The position numbers and the translations under genes are program-made. From positions 62,001-126,000 of the forward strand of contig DKFJ01000007.1 in NCBI GenBank assembly GCA_002452335.1: a DNA stretch of 64,000 bases, written 5' to 3'. The number at the start of each line of letters is the position of its first letter. The first letter of the stretch is position 1. Below the pieces are notes generated by a model, which saw nothing but the letters and a program-made list of their open reading frames with translations, was not told the DNA's origin and did no database searches. Source of the stretch: Deferribacteraceae bacterium UBA6799. GTDB lineage: Bacteria; Chrysiogenota; Deferribacteres; Deferribacterales; Geovibrionaceae. Of the stretch, positions 49,880 through 57,627 are shown piece after piece.

Positions 49880-51659
49880 CACCGCCCCCTGAAGCCAGAT
49901 TCCAGTTTTTCGCTCTCTGCTGAGCTTCCCACATGCCTGCGTATCTGCCCTGTTTTTCCATCAGAGAATCGTGCGTTCCCTGCTCCACAAGTTTTCCGTT
50001 ATCTATAACCATTATGTTGTCTGCGCCTTTTACCGTGGACAGTCTGTGCGCTATCACTATCACGGTTCTGTTCTTCACCAGGACGTCCACCGCTTTCTGA
50101 ACCGCCTCTTCGCTCTCTGTGTCCAGAGCGGCTGTGGGCTCATCCAGAATAACAATCGGAGAGTCTTTCAATATGGCTCTGGCTATGCTGATCCGCTGGC
50201 GCTCTCCGCCGGACAGACTGCCGCCTATGTCCCCTGTTCTGGTGTAATATCCTTCAGGAAGTCTGCTGATGAATTCATGGCAATAGGCGGAGTCTGCCGC
50301 CGCCCTGACCTCTTCGTCAGAGGCGTCCGGTCTGCCCATGCGTATGTTGTTAATTACAGTGTCATCGAACAGATAAACATCCTGAAACACTACGGAGATA
50401 TATTTCATCAGCTCTGCCTGACCCAGCGACCTGATATCCGCTCCGCCAAGTCTCACAATACCTGACTGCGGATCGCTGTAACGCATCAACAGCTTTGTGA
50501 TAGTGGTTTTTCCCGATCCGGACGGACCGACTATGGCTGTCAGAGAGCTGTAGGGGATTTTGAAAGAAATATTTTCCACTGCCGGCTGTTTCTCTCCCTC
50601 ATAGGTGAAACTGACATCTGAAAACTCAATATCATATCCCTCCGGCGTTCCTCCGCTCTGAATAACCTCCAGTTCTTTGGCTTCCAGAAGTCCCTTGATC
50701 CGGGTGAAAGCCGACTGAACCGTGTCGAACACGTTAGTAACGTTGACATACAGAGAGATGGGCTCCGCGAATCTGGCAACAGCTATCAGAAGCCCTGCCA
50801 GAACATAGATGTGCAGACTGCCAGACTGAACAAAGAAACCGCCGAGGATCAGAACTGACAAAAGCCCGACCTCCACCAGAGACGTGATAAAAAGAGCCGG
50901 CAGAGAACCCTTCATCAGTCCGTCCGCCTGAGCCTTTCTCAGATGCTTGACGGATTTCTGAAGCCTAACGGACTTAGTTCCTGTCTGGTTAACAGCACGG
51001 AGCACAGGAAGCCCCTGAGCGTATTCTATTATGTCTGATTCCACATCAGCATGCGCCAGAACAACCTCCTCCTTCTCCTCCTGAGAGAGTCTCCTGCGCC
51101 ATTTATAAAGAGGAATCCCGAGAGGCATTATAAACATCATCGCAAGCCCCAGACGCCAGTCAGTCAACAAAGCGGCGATGATAACCAGCGATGGAACGAC
51201 AATAATCTGTATAAGAAGAGACCCCACCACACCCACATGCAGAACTGACTCGTCCACATTGGCGGAGAAAACCGAATTCAGATCTCCTGTCCGGTATTTA
51301 TAGAGTTTTTCCAGAGCCATGCGTCTGAGCTTGGTTCCCAGCTTCATACGCAGACTGTGGGTCACATCCACAATATTTCCCGTGTAGTCAAAATCATGAG
51401 CGAACCAGCGTGCGGTGACATCTATCAGACCGAAAACAGCCATGATTCCAAGCCACATCCACGCCCTGTCCGTATCTGCCGGCTGGGAGAACAGCGCCTT
51501 CATGAGCGGGAGAAAACAGACGAACGTTATCCCCTGGGCAAAGAAAGAGAGTATGAAAAACCTGACACTGCGGCGGTATGCCGGAGCCTGATCTCCGGAT
51601 ATTTCCTGCGCCTGTCTGTATGTTTCAAGGATTGTCAGATATTTATTTTTTCCGGACAT
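49872..51659 (-). CDS. Half-size ABC transporter, YbtQ/IrtB-like (partner 2)
   Basis: A 595-residue fused permease-ATPase with six helices (about residues 20-320) and a nucleotide-binding domain. It has Walker A GPSGSGKTTITKLL, signature LSGGERQRISIARAI, Walker B IVILDEPTAALD and the H-loop IAHRLS. Together with the gene upstream it should form a heterodimer of the exporter fold. In YbtPQ and IrtAB such heterodimers import ferric siderophores and release iron. The start at 51659 has GGAGG upstream and overlaps the previous gene by 17 nt. Export is the alternative; the iron-region context favours import. Confidence 0.88.
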   Translation of the reverse strand: MSGKNKYLTILETYRQAQEISGDQAPAYRRSVRFFILSFFAQGITFVCFLPLMKALFSQPADTDRAWMWLGIMAVFGLIDVTARWFAHDFDYTGNIVDVTHSLRMKLGTKLRRMALEKLYKYRTGDLNSVFSANVDESVLHVGVVGSLLIQIIVVPSLVIIAALLTDWRLGLAMMFIMPLGIPLYKWRRRLSQEEKEEVVLAHADVESDIIEYAQGLPVLRAVNQTGTKSVRLQKSVKHLRKAQADGLMKGSLPALFITSLVEVGLLSVLILGGFFVQSGSLHIYVLAGLLIAVARFAEPISLYVNVTNVFDTVQSAFTRIKGLLEAKELEVIQSGGTPEGYDIEFSDVSFTYEGEKQPAVENISFKIPYSSLTAIVGPSGSGKTTITKLLMRYSDPQSGIVRLGGADIRSLGQAELMKYISVVFQDVYLFDDTVINNIRMGRPDASDEEVRAAADSAYCHEFISRLPEGYYTRTGDIGGSLSGGERQRISIARAILKDSPIVILDEPTAALDTESEEAVQKAVDVLVKNRTVIVIAHRLSTVKGADNIMVIDNGKLVEQGTHDSLMEKQGRYAGMWEAQQRAKNWNLASGGGDV

Positions 51660-53439
51660 TGTTTCCTCCGTTTCTGTGCAGATCCCATGCCTGCGCCCTT
51701 TCGTAGCTTTGCCACAGACGGGCATACACCCCGCCCGCTTTTGTCAGCGAGCCGTGTGTTCCTGATTCCACAGCCTGACCGCCGTCAAAAACCACTATCT
51801 GGTCAGCGTCTTTTATACTGGAAAGCCTGTGGGCTATGACTATCACGGTTTTGTTTTTCATCAGCATGGCGAGAGCCTTTATTATCTCCTCTTCGTTCTC
51901 CGGATCGGCAAACGCTGTCGCCTCGTCCAGCACCACTATCGGGGCGTTATGCAGAATCGCTCTGGCTATGGTGATCCGCTGTTTCTGACCGCCGGACAGC
52001 CTTACGCCCCTGTCCCCTGCCACTGTGTCGTATCCGTCCGGCAGAGACATTATGAATTCATGAATCTGGGCCGACCCGGCAGCCTTCATGACATCGATAT
52101 CAGATGCTTTCGGATTCGCCATTCTGATATTTTCCCTGAGAGTGTCGTTGAACAGAAACGTATCCTGAAAAACGAATGACACAACCTTCATCAGTGTTTC
52201 AGTGGGAATATTCCGGATGTCGGCGCCGCCTATCGTTACTGAGCCGGAGTCAACATCCCAGAATCTGGGTATCAGCTTCGCCACGGTGCTCTTTCCGGCT
52301 CCGGACGGACCAACCAGAGCAGTCACAGTTCCGGCGGGAACTGTGAAGCTGACGTCTTTCAGAGCGTATTCCGCCCTGTTCTCATATCTGAAAAAGACGT
52401 TTCTGAACTCTATGGATGAATCGGCGGGATATTCCGGTTGTGACGGTTCTTTCAGCACGGGAGAGCTCATAATATCCTGTATCCTGAGAGCGCTCGCCTC
52501 GGATTTTTTTATGAAGTTGGATATCCACATCAGAGGCATCATAGAATCAGACATACCCGTGCTAAGCAGGATAGACGCAGTGAGAGAGAAAACATCCACC
52601 TGTCCTCTGCCCATCAGCCATATTCCGGCGGCTGTCACTGCGAGCAGAGTAGGCAGGGGGCTGAGTATCATCATGCCCAGTCTGGCGGGAACCCCCGTTA
52701 CAGCTATCCATTTTTTCAGAGAAGTTCTGTATTCTTCCATAGACGTATTGAATCTGCGGAATGAGCTGGTTCCGTCATCGAAAATACGGACAACAGGCAT
52801 CGCCTGAACATATTCTATTACAGCGGAGTTGATGCTCTCCTGACTGCTGTCATATTTTTTTCTGTGTTCCACAGAATCACGCATTACAAAAAACATAAGA
52901 ATACCGCCTGCTGCGAGCACAGACAAAGAAACGCTGGCAAGCCTCCAGTCGATGATATACATCATAACCAGAGAAACCACAGGCGCTGCTGAACTGCGCC
53001 CCACAAAGGGTGTTGTGTCCGCCACAAAGGCGTGCAGGTTTTTTACATCATCCAGCATCACCTTTTTCAGGGCGCCGGAACCTGTGCCTATAATGTAGCC
53101 CAGAGGCACATTAGCAAGATGAGCGGACAGCTTAGTCCTGAGTATCTCTTCCAGATGAAAAGCGCCCATATGCGATATTTTGAAAGCGATGCTTCTGGAT
53201 ATATATGCGATGACGGTGGTAATCAGCAGAAACACCACAGATGCTCCAACGGTGAGAGACAGCCCCCCAACCGGGCTCTCGCCTGCTATCAGAGACAGCG
53301 TATAGGCGATCAGAACGAGAGACAGGATGGAAACAAACGCCGCGAATCCGGCGAGAAATATGGCAGACCGGATCTCGGTCATAACCGGGGACATTATAGA
53401 CCAAAGCCCCCTCTTGGTATCTTTCATCTCATTTTTCAT
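51643..53439 (-). CDS. Half-size ABC transporter, YbtP/IrtA-like (partner 1)
   Basis: A 598-residue fused permease-ATPase, first gene of the Fur-boxed operon. Six helices (about residues 25-315) precede the ATPase domain with Walker A GPSGAGKSTVAKLI, signature LSGGQKQRITIARAI, Walker B IVVLDEATAFADPENE and H-loop IAHRLSS. The DEATAFADPENE wording is characteristic of the YbtP/IrtA branch of siderophore importers. No extra FAD-binding siderophore-interaction domain (as in IrtA) is present. The leader contains a hairpin that covers the ribosome site. Start ATG 53439; a second ATG four codons on is possible. Confidence 0.88.
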   Translation of the reverse strand: MKNEMKDTKRGLWSIMSPVMTEIRSAIFLAGFAAFVSILSLVLIAYTLSLIAGESPVGGLSLTVGASVVFLLITTVIAYISRSIAFKISHMGAFHLEEILRTKLSAHLANVPLGYIIGTGSGALKKVMLDDVKNLHAFVADTTPFVGRSSAAPVVSLVMMYIIDWRLASVSLSVLAAGGILMFFVMRDSVEHRKKYDSSQESINSAVIEYVQAMPVVRIFDDGTSSFRRFNTSMEEYRTSLKKWIAVTGVPARLGMMILSPLPTLLAVTAAGIWLMGRGQVDVFSLTASILLSTGMSDSMMPLMWISNFIKKSEASALRIQDIMSSPVLKEPSQPEYPADSSIEFRNVFFRYENRAEYALKDVSFTVPAGTVTALVGPSGAGKSTVAKLIPRFWDVDSGSVTIGGADIRNIPTETLMKVVSFVFQDTFLFNDTLRENIRMANPKASDIDVMKAAGSAQIHEFIMSLPDGYDTVAGDRGVRLSGGQKQRITIARAILHNAPIVVLDEATAFADPENEEEIIKALAMLMKNKTVIVIAHRLSSIKDADQIVVFDGGQAVESGTHGSLTKAGGVYARLWQSYERAQAWDLHRNGGNNVRKK

Positions 53440-53448
53440 GATTAGTAT

Positions 53449-53475
53449 CCCTGTGTGAAACTTTTCTACACAGGG
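53449..53475 (-). promoter_or_regulatory. Leader hairpin covering the ribosome site of the ABC operon
   Basis: CCCTGTGT (53475-53468 on the minus strand) pairs perfectly with ACACAGGG (53456-53449) across an 11-nt loop. The 3' arm contains the ribosome site. It includes the shared motif TTTCACACAGG (53460-53450). Confidence 0.6.
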
Positions 53476-53516
53476 ATTATTATCCTTCCGCCGGTTTCTT
53501 TTCTACTCGGTGGCGG

Positions 53517-53545
53517 ATAATAAATAACCTGATAATCAATATCAA
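53517..53545 (-). promoter_or_regulatory. Promoter with Fur box of the ABC/MFS operon
   Basis: On the minus strand TTGATA (53545-53540) and TATTAT (53522-53517) with 17-bp spacing. The 7-1-7 Fur-type palindrome TGATATTGATTATCA (53544-53530) lies between and over the -35 box, so Fur should repress the operon. Confidence 0.8.
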
Positions 53546-53565
53546 TGATGCCCGCGGAAATAAAA

Positions 53566-53589
53566 AAAGCCGCTCTTAAAGGCGGCTTT
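53566..53589 (-). terminator. Terminator-like hairpin A
   Basis: AAAGCCGC (53566-53573) pairs with GCGGCTTT (53582-53589); on the minus strand a run of T follows. It is the last of three hairpins downstream of tRNA-Pro and insulates the ABC operon promoter. Confidence 0.75.
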
Positions 53590-53643
53590 CATTGCACATG
53601 CGCTGAAACGGTTTATCCCTGCTGGCGCAGGGAATATGCAAAC

Positions 53644-53680
53644 AAAAAAAGGCACCAGCCAAAAGCTGACGCCTTTTTTT
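53644..53680. terminator. Terminator-like hairpin B
   Basis: AAAAAAAGGC (53644-53653) pairs with GCCTTTTTTT (53671-53680), with an inner CAGC/GCTG stem. Read on the minus strand it directly follows the partial tRNA copy, like a tRNA gene terminator. Confidence 0.7.
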
Positions 53681-53681
53681 A

Positions 53682-53699
53682 AATCGGGATGACAGGATT
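53682..53699 (-). repeat. 18-bp partial copy of the tRNA-Pro 3' end
   Basis: AATCGGGATGACAGGATT (plus strand) is identical to 53778-53795, which spans the acceptor and T-arm half of tRNA-Pro plus the discriminator. The sequence beyond it is unrelated to a tRNA. Either a decayed tRNA duplicate or an attachment-site remnant. Confidence 0.75.
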
Positions 53700-53743
53700 G
53701 ATGGCAAACAAGTTTGCCAAATCACCACCTGCATAAATGAAAA

Positions 53744-53773
53744 AAGCGAGAAACCTTTTAAAGTCTCTCGCTT
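53744..53773 (-). terminator. Terminator of tRNA-Pro (hairpin C)
   Basis: AAGCGAGA (53773-53766 on the minus strand) pairs perfectly with TCTCGCTT (53751-53744), followed by T. It begins 7 nt after the tRNA 3' end. Confidence 0.85.
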
Positions 53774-53779
53774 CTCTAA

Positions 53780-53853
53780 TCGGGATGACAGGATTTGAAC
53801 CTGCGACCACACCCACCCCAAGGGTGTACGCTACCAGTCTGCGCTACATCCCG
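53780..53853 (-). tRNA. tRNA-Pro (anticodon GGG)
   Basis: A complete cloverleaf on the minus strand: acceptor CGGGATG/CATCCCG, D-arm GCGC/GCGT, and anticodon stem CACCC/GGGTG with loop TTGGGGT (anticodon GGG). The T-arm is GCAGG/CCTGT with loop TTCAAAT, and the discriminator is A. It reads CCC and CCU proline codons. CCA is not encoded. Confidence 0.95.
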
Positions 53854-54001
53854 TTATCCTGTCTAACTACCTGTTTGACAGGAGAGTGTTATATACCAAA
53901 GCTGATACCCCATGTCAAGAAAATTGTAAGAAAAATTAACATTGTCTTCTAAACCCCTGAAAACAGGGCTTCATAGAAAAAAATTAATCTTTTAATGAAA
54001 G

Positions 54002-54040
54002 TCTGACATTGGCTTAACAAATATTTTACAACTCCATAGT
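54002..54040 (+). promoter_or_regulatory. Pho-box-like repeats and promoter of pstSCAB
   Basis: Three direct 7-mers, TCTGACA (54002-54008), CTTAACA (54013-54019) and TTTTACA (54024-54030), recur every 11 bp, the period of PhoB sites. CATAGT (54035-54040) is a possible -10 box. Phosphate-starvation activation of the pst operon is therefore likely. Confidence 0.65.
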
Positions 54041-54090
54041 AAACCTTACGCTATCAGTTATATTGATGAAAATCCAAACAGGAGGATTAA

Positions 54091-55104
54091 ATGAAAAAGC
54101 TCACAACGCTTGTGCTGTCCATCATCGCACTTGCAGCATTCACATTCTCTGCTCATGCCAGAGACCAGATCAGAATCGTAGGTTCCTCAACAGTGTACCC
54201 CTTCGCATCTTATGTTGCTGAGGAGTTCGGAGCCACAGGCAAATTCAAAACACCCATTATCGAGTCAACAGGTTCAGGCGGCGGTCACAAACTTTTCGCA
54301 GCCGGTTCTGACCTTAACACTCCCGACATCACTAACTCTTCCAGAAGAATGAAAGGAAGTGAGTTCGAACTTAACATGAAAACTGGCAACAAAGAGATCA
54401 CAGAAGTTATCATCGGTTACGATGGTATCGCTATCGCTTTTAACAAAAGCAACCCCGATCTCGCTCTGACTAAAAAAGATCTTGCCATGGCTGTGGCTGA
54501 AGAAGTGCCCGTTAACGGCAAACTTGTAGCTAACCCTTACAAATACTGGGACGAAGTTAACTCTTCACTTCCCCACAAAAAAATCGTGATCTACGGACCT
54601 CCTACATCTTCAGGCACAAGAGACGCTTTTGAAGAAATGGTTATGGAAGAAGTAACACACAAGATGGATGAATACGGCAAAAAAGCCTACAAAAAAATCC
54701 GTCAGGACGGCGCTTACATCCCCGCCGGTGAAAACGATAACCTGATCGTTCAGAAACTCGCTAAAGATAAAGACGCTATCGGTATCTTCGGATATTCTTT
54801 CCTTGAAGAAAACGGCGACAGAATCAAAGGCGCTTCTGTAGACGGTTTCGCTCCTACACCCGCTAACATATCTTCAGGTAAATACCCGATATCAAGATCA
54901 CTTTACTTCTATGTAAAACTCGGTCACATCGGTATGGTTCCCGGAATGCAGGAATATGTTGACCAGTTCCTTTCAGAAAAAATGATCGGCGACAAAGGTC
55001 TTCTTAAAAAGATCGGTCTTATCCCCCTTCCCAAAGCAGACAGAGATGCTATGCGCGCAAGATGGGCTAAACACCAGAACCTTACACTTAAAGACCTTAA
55101 ATAA
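54091..55104 (+). CDS. pstS: Phosphate ABC transporter substrate-binding protein PstS
   Basis: A 337-residue periplasmic phosphate-binding protein with signal peptide (about residues 1-23, ending AHA). Phosphate-contact motifs are clear: IVGSSTVYPFASYVAEEF near the N-terminus, ESTGSGGGHKLFAAG, DITNSSRRMK and PPTSSGTRDAFEEMV. Family size is standard for the longer PstS group. AGGAGG lies 6 nt before ATG at 54091. It is first in pstSCAB behind Pho-box-like repeats and is followed by a hairpin that should raise its level over the membrane subunits. Confidence 0.95.
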   Translation: MKKLTTLVLSIIALAAFTFSAHARDQIRIVGSSTVYPFASYVAEEFGATGKFKTPIIESTGSGGGHKLFAAGSDLNTPDITNSSRRMKGSEFELNMKTGNKEITEVIIGYDGIAIAFNKSNPDLALTKKDLAMAVAEEVPVNGKLVANPYKYWDEVNSSLPHKKIVIYGPPTSSGTRDAFEEMVMEEVTHKMDEYGKKAYKKIRQDGAYIPAGENDNLIVQKLAKDKDAIGIFGYSFLEENGDRIKGASVDGFAPTPANISSGKYPISRSLYFYVKLGHIGMVPGMQEYVDQFLSEKMIGDKGLLKKIGLIPLPKADRDAMRARWAKHQNLTLKDLK

Positions 55105-55116
55105 GAAACTCTTTTT

Positions 55117-55152
55117 CATGGTCTGCCGTTTCGGCGGCAGACCATGTTTTTA
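55117..55152 (+). terminator. Attenuator hairpin between pstS and pstC
   Basis: CATGGTCTGCCG (55117-55128) pairs perfectly with CGGCAGACCATG (55135-55146) over 6 nt and is followed by TTTTTA. A partial terminator here would explain excess PstS relative to PstC and PstA, or it may protect pstS mRNA from decay. Confidence 0.85.
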
Positions 55153-55175
55153 TAACTAGCTGTTTGGAGAATTAG

Positions 55176-56417
55176 ATGCTTAAAGTTCTTTTATACTTTC
55201 TCATTGGCGTACTTCCACTTTGCTATATGGCATTCTACATCGGAAGCAAAAAAGCTAAAAAAGGCGAGGCCGCTCTCGGAGAAAGATTCCACTCCAGACC
55301 CGGTCACTACGGATGGTTTACAGTCATATGGATGGCGGTGCCGTCTCTTGTGATCTCTTTTATCTTCACACTTCTTGGCTCGTCCAAGGTTTTTATCGTA
55401 CCCGCTTCAATGCGTTTATCCACGGTTCTTGTTCTGGCGGCTTTCGGTCTCTGGTTCGCTCTCAGAAAGATCAACCCTTCGCTCCGCGCCAGAAACTTTA
55501 TCGAGCAAACAATCAAGGTAGCGCTCATCACAGCGTCCCTTGTTTCCATAATAACAACAATAGGCATCGTGTTTTCAATACTTTTCGAGGCGATGCATTT
55601 CTTCAGCAAGGTTCCGATATGGGATTTCATAACCGGAACAGAATGGAGCCCTGACACAGCGTTTCTGGAAGGAGCCGGACGTGACGGTTCCGAGGCGGCA
55701 AAGGCTCAGTTCGGTTCTCTGCCTATATTCTCCGGAACATTCATTATAACAATAATAGCCCTGCTGGTGGCTGTTCCCATAGGTCTCTTCTCCGCCATAT
55801 TCATGTCAGAATATGCCAGCAACAGAGTAAGAGGAATGGTAAAACCCATTCTGGAAATCCTCGCCGGTATCCCCACAGTGGTATACGGTTTCTTCGCCGC
55901 TATCACAGTGAGCCCGCTGGTTGTAAGAACAGCAGAGGCTATGGGTCTTCAGGCGGACTATACCAATGCTCTCAGCCCCGGGCTTGTTATGGGGATCATG
56001 ATAATACCGTTCGTATCATCACTCTCTGACGACGTTATCAACGCTATTCCTCAGAACATGCGTGAAGGATCGCTGGCTCTGGGTATGACAAGATCAGAGA
56101 CAATGAAACACGTTCTTCTGCCCGCTGCTCTGCCCGGCATCATCTCCGCCGTTCTGCTGGCTCTCTCCAGAGCCATAGGCGAAACCATGATCGTGGTGAT
56201 GGCAGCCGGACTCCAGCCGAACCTGACATGGAACCCGCTGGAAGGTATGACAACGGTAACAGTTAGGATCGTAGACGCTCTCACCGGCGACCAGTCCTTC
56301 GACAGCCTTGAAACTCTCTCGGCGTTCGGTCTGGGATTTGTCCTGCTTATAGTGACTCTGATACTGAACATCGTTTCCAGCATAGTCATCAGAAAGTTCC
56401 GCAAACAATATGTATAA
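55176..56417 (+). CDS. pstC: Phosphate ABC transporter permease PstC (extended N-terminus)
   Basis: A 413-residue permease, about 100 residues longer than Escherichia coli PstC. The extra N-terminal part contains two or three additional helices (about residues 3-20, 45-68 and 78-95). The C-terminal core has the BPD-type permease fold with the coupling segment EGSLALGMTRSETMKHVLLP and LALSRAIGETMIVVMAAG. It forms the channel with PstA. Starts 71 nt after pstS, beyond the hairpin, with TTGGAGA as ribosome site. Such long PstC forms occur in several non-enteric phyla. Confidence 0.94.
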   Translation: MLKVLLYFLIGVLPLCYMAFYIGSKKAKKGEAALGERFHSRPGHYGWFTVIWMAVPSLVISFIFTLLGSSKVFIVPASMRLSTVLVLAAFGLWFALRKINPSLRARNFIEQTIKVALITASLVSIITTIGIVFSILFEAMHFFSKVPIWDFITGTEWSPDTAFLEGAGRDGSEAAKAQFGSLPIFSGTFIITIIALLVAVPIGLFSAIFMSEYASNRVRGMVKPILEILAGIPTVVYGFFAAITVSPLVVRTAEAMGLQADYTNALSPGLVMGIMIIPFVSSLSDDVINAIPQNMREGSLALGMTRSETMKHVLLPAALPGIISAVLLALSRAIGETMIVVMAAGLQPNLTWNPLEGMTTVTVRIVDALTGDQSFDSLETLSAFGLGFVLLIVTLILNIVSSIVIRKFRKQYV

Positions 56418-56434
56418 TTAATCGGGAATAACAA

Positions 56435-57598
56435 ATGGACAAAGAAAAAAGAAGACAGCAGAGAATTAATAGAAGATACAGGGGCGAGACAATTTTCAGA
56501 GCCTGCTCCATGATGGCCATAGTCGTCGCGGCGGCTTTTCTGATATTTTTTCTCGTGGACATAATCCGCACCGGCTACACCGCATTTCAGCAGACAGAGA
56601 TCAATGTGGATGTGGTTTATAATCAGGATACTGTTGACTTCCCACAGACAGCCGTTCCTGATGAGCTTTCTGATCTTGTCAGCCGCGGTTTCCTCCGTCT
56701 GATACCTAATCAGGTAGAGGCAGATCCTGAGCTGATGGGTACCACACAGAATATGTGGATACTTGCAGAGGCAGAGGTTGACCAGTATATCAAAGGAAAA
56801 CCTAATAAGCTGGATGAGGAAGAGATCGCCGTCGTAGAAAAACTGAGAGCCGAAGGCAAGATCAAGAAATTCTTCAACAAGGGCTTCTTCACAAACGGAG
56901 ATTCAAAACTGCCGGAGATGGCAGGTCTGAAATCCGCTGTGATAGGTACTCTCTATGTTCTGATGCTTACAATGATGTTCTCCATACCTGTGGGTGTCAT
57001 GACAGCCATCTATCTGGAGGAATTCGCCTCAGACAACTGGCTCACCAGAATAATAGAGGTAAACATAAATAACCTCGCCGCCATCCCGTCGATCATCTTC
57101 GGTCTTCTGGGTCTGGCGATATTCATAAACATTTTCGGAGTCCCCAGATCATCTGCCCTCGCAGGAGGTCTGACGCTGTCTCTGATGACACTTCCCGTCA
57201 TCATCATAAGCACCAGAGCATCACTGCGCTCCGTGCCTGACACCATACGTCAGGGCGCTCAGGGCGTGGGAGCTTCACCCTGGCAGGTGGTCTGGCACCA
57301 CATACTGCCTCTCTCTCTGCCCGGCATCATGACAGGATCCATCATCGGTCTGGCACATGCCATGGGCGAGACTGCCCCTCTTCTGATCGTTGGTATGCTG
57401 GCATATATTCCGTCAGCCCCCACCAGCATCACAGAGGCGGCCACAGTGCTTCCGGCGCAGATATATACATGGTCGTCTGATTCACTTAGAGCCTATACAG
57501 AACGTACGGCTCTTGGTATTATTGTACTGCTGAGCATACTTCTGATGCTGAACGCTGTTGCGGTTGTCCTCAGAAACAAGTATGAACGTAAATGGTAA
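56435..57598 (+). CDS. pstA: Phosphate ABC transporter permease PstA (with DUF3333 region)
   Basis: A 387-residue permease with one N-terminal helix (about residues 28-50), a periplasmic insertion of about 90 residues resembling DUF3333, then the six-helix permease core. The core includes YLEEFASDNWLTRIIEVNINN, SIIFGLLGLAIF, the coupling helix RQGAQGVGASPWQVVWHHIL and LAHAMGETAPLLIVG. It pairs with PstC. The gene starts 17 nt after pstC. Length matches the extended PstA forms that accompany extended PstC. Confidence 0.94.
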   Translation: MDKEKRRQQRINRRYRGETIFRACSMMAIVVAAAFLIFFLVDIIRTGYTAFQQTEINVDVVYNQDTVDFPQTAVPDELSDLVSRGFLRLIPNQVEADPELMGTTQNMWILAEAEVDQYIKGKPNKLDEEEIAVVEKLRAEGKIKKFFNKGFFTNGDSKLPEMAGLKSAVIGTLYVLMLTMMFSIPVGVMTAIYLEEFASDNWLTRIIEVNINNLAAIPSIIFGLLGLAIFINIFGVPRSSALAGGLTLSLMTLPVIIISTRASLRSVPDTIRQGAQGVGASPWQVVWHHILPLSLPGIMTGSIIGLAHAMGETAPLLIVGMLAYIPSAPTSITEAATVLPAQIYTWSSDSLRAYTERTALGIIVLLSILLMLNAVAVVLRNKYERKW

Positions 57599-57627
57599 TC
57601 AAGACTCGGTTATGAGCGGAGAAATAA

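Larger units (their letters stand above)
53546..53779. other. Gene-free stretch with three hairpins and a tRNA fragment
   Basis: No convincing gene. It holds three terminator-like hairpins (listed separately), a 16-bp perfect palindrome GGCAAACAAGTTTGCC at 53703-53718, and an 18-bp copy of the tRNA-Pro 3' end at 53682-53699. This pattern looks like a decayed tRNA duplicate or an old integration scar. Confidence 0.6.

Noticed and set aside
47404..53439. A complete siderophore biosynthesis and export island
   Set aside because: All four genes are transporters. No NRPS, PKS, NIS synthetase or salicylate gene is present, so only transport can be claimed.
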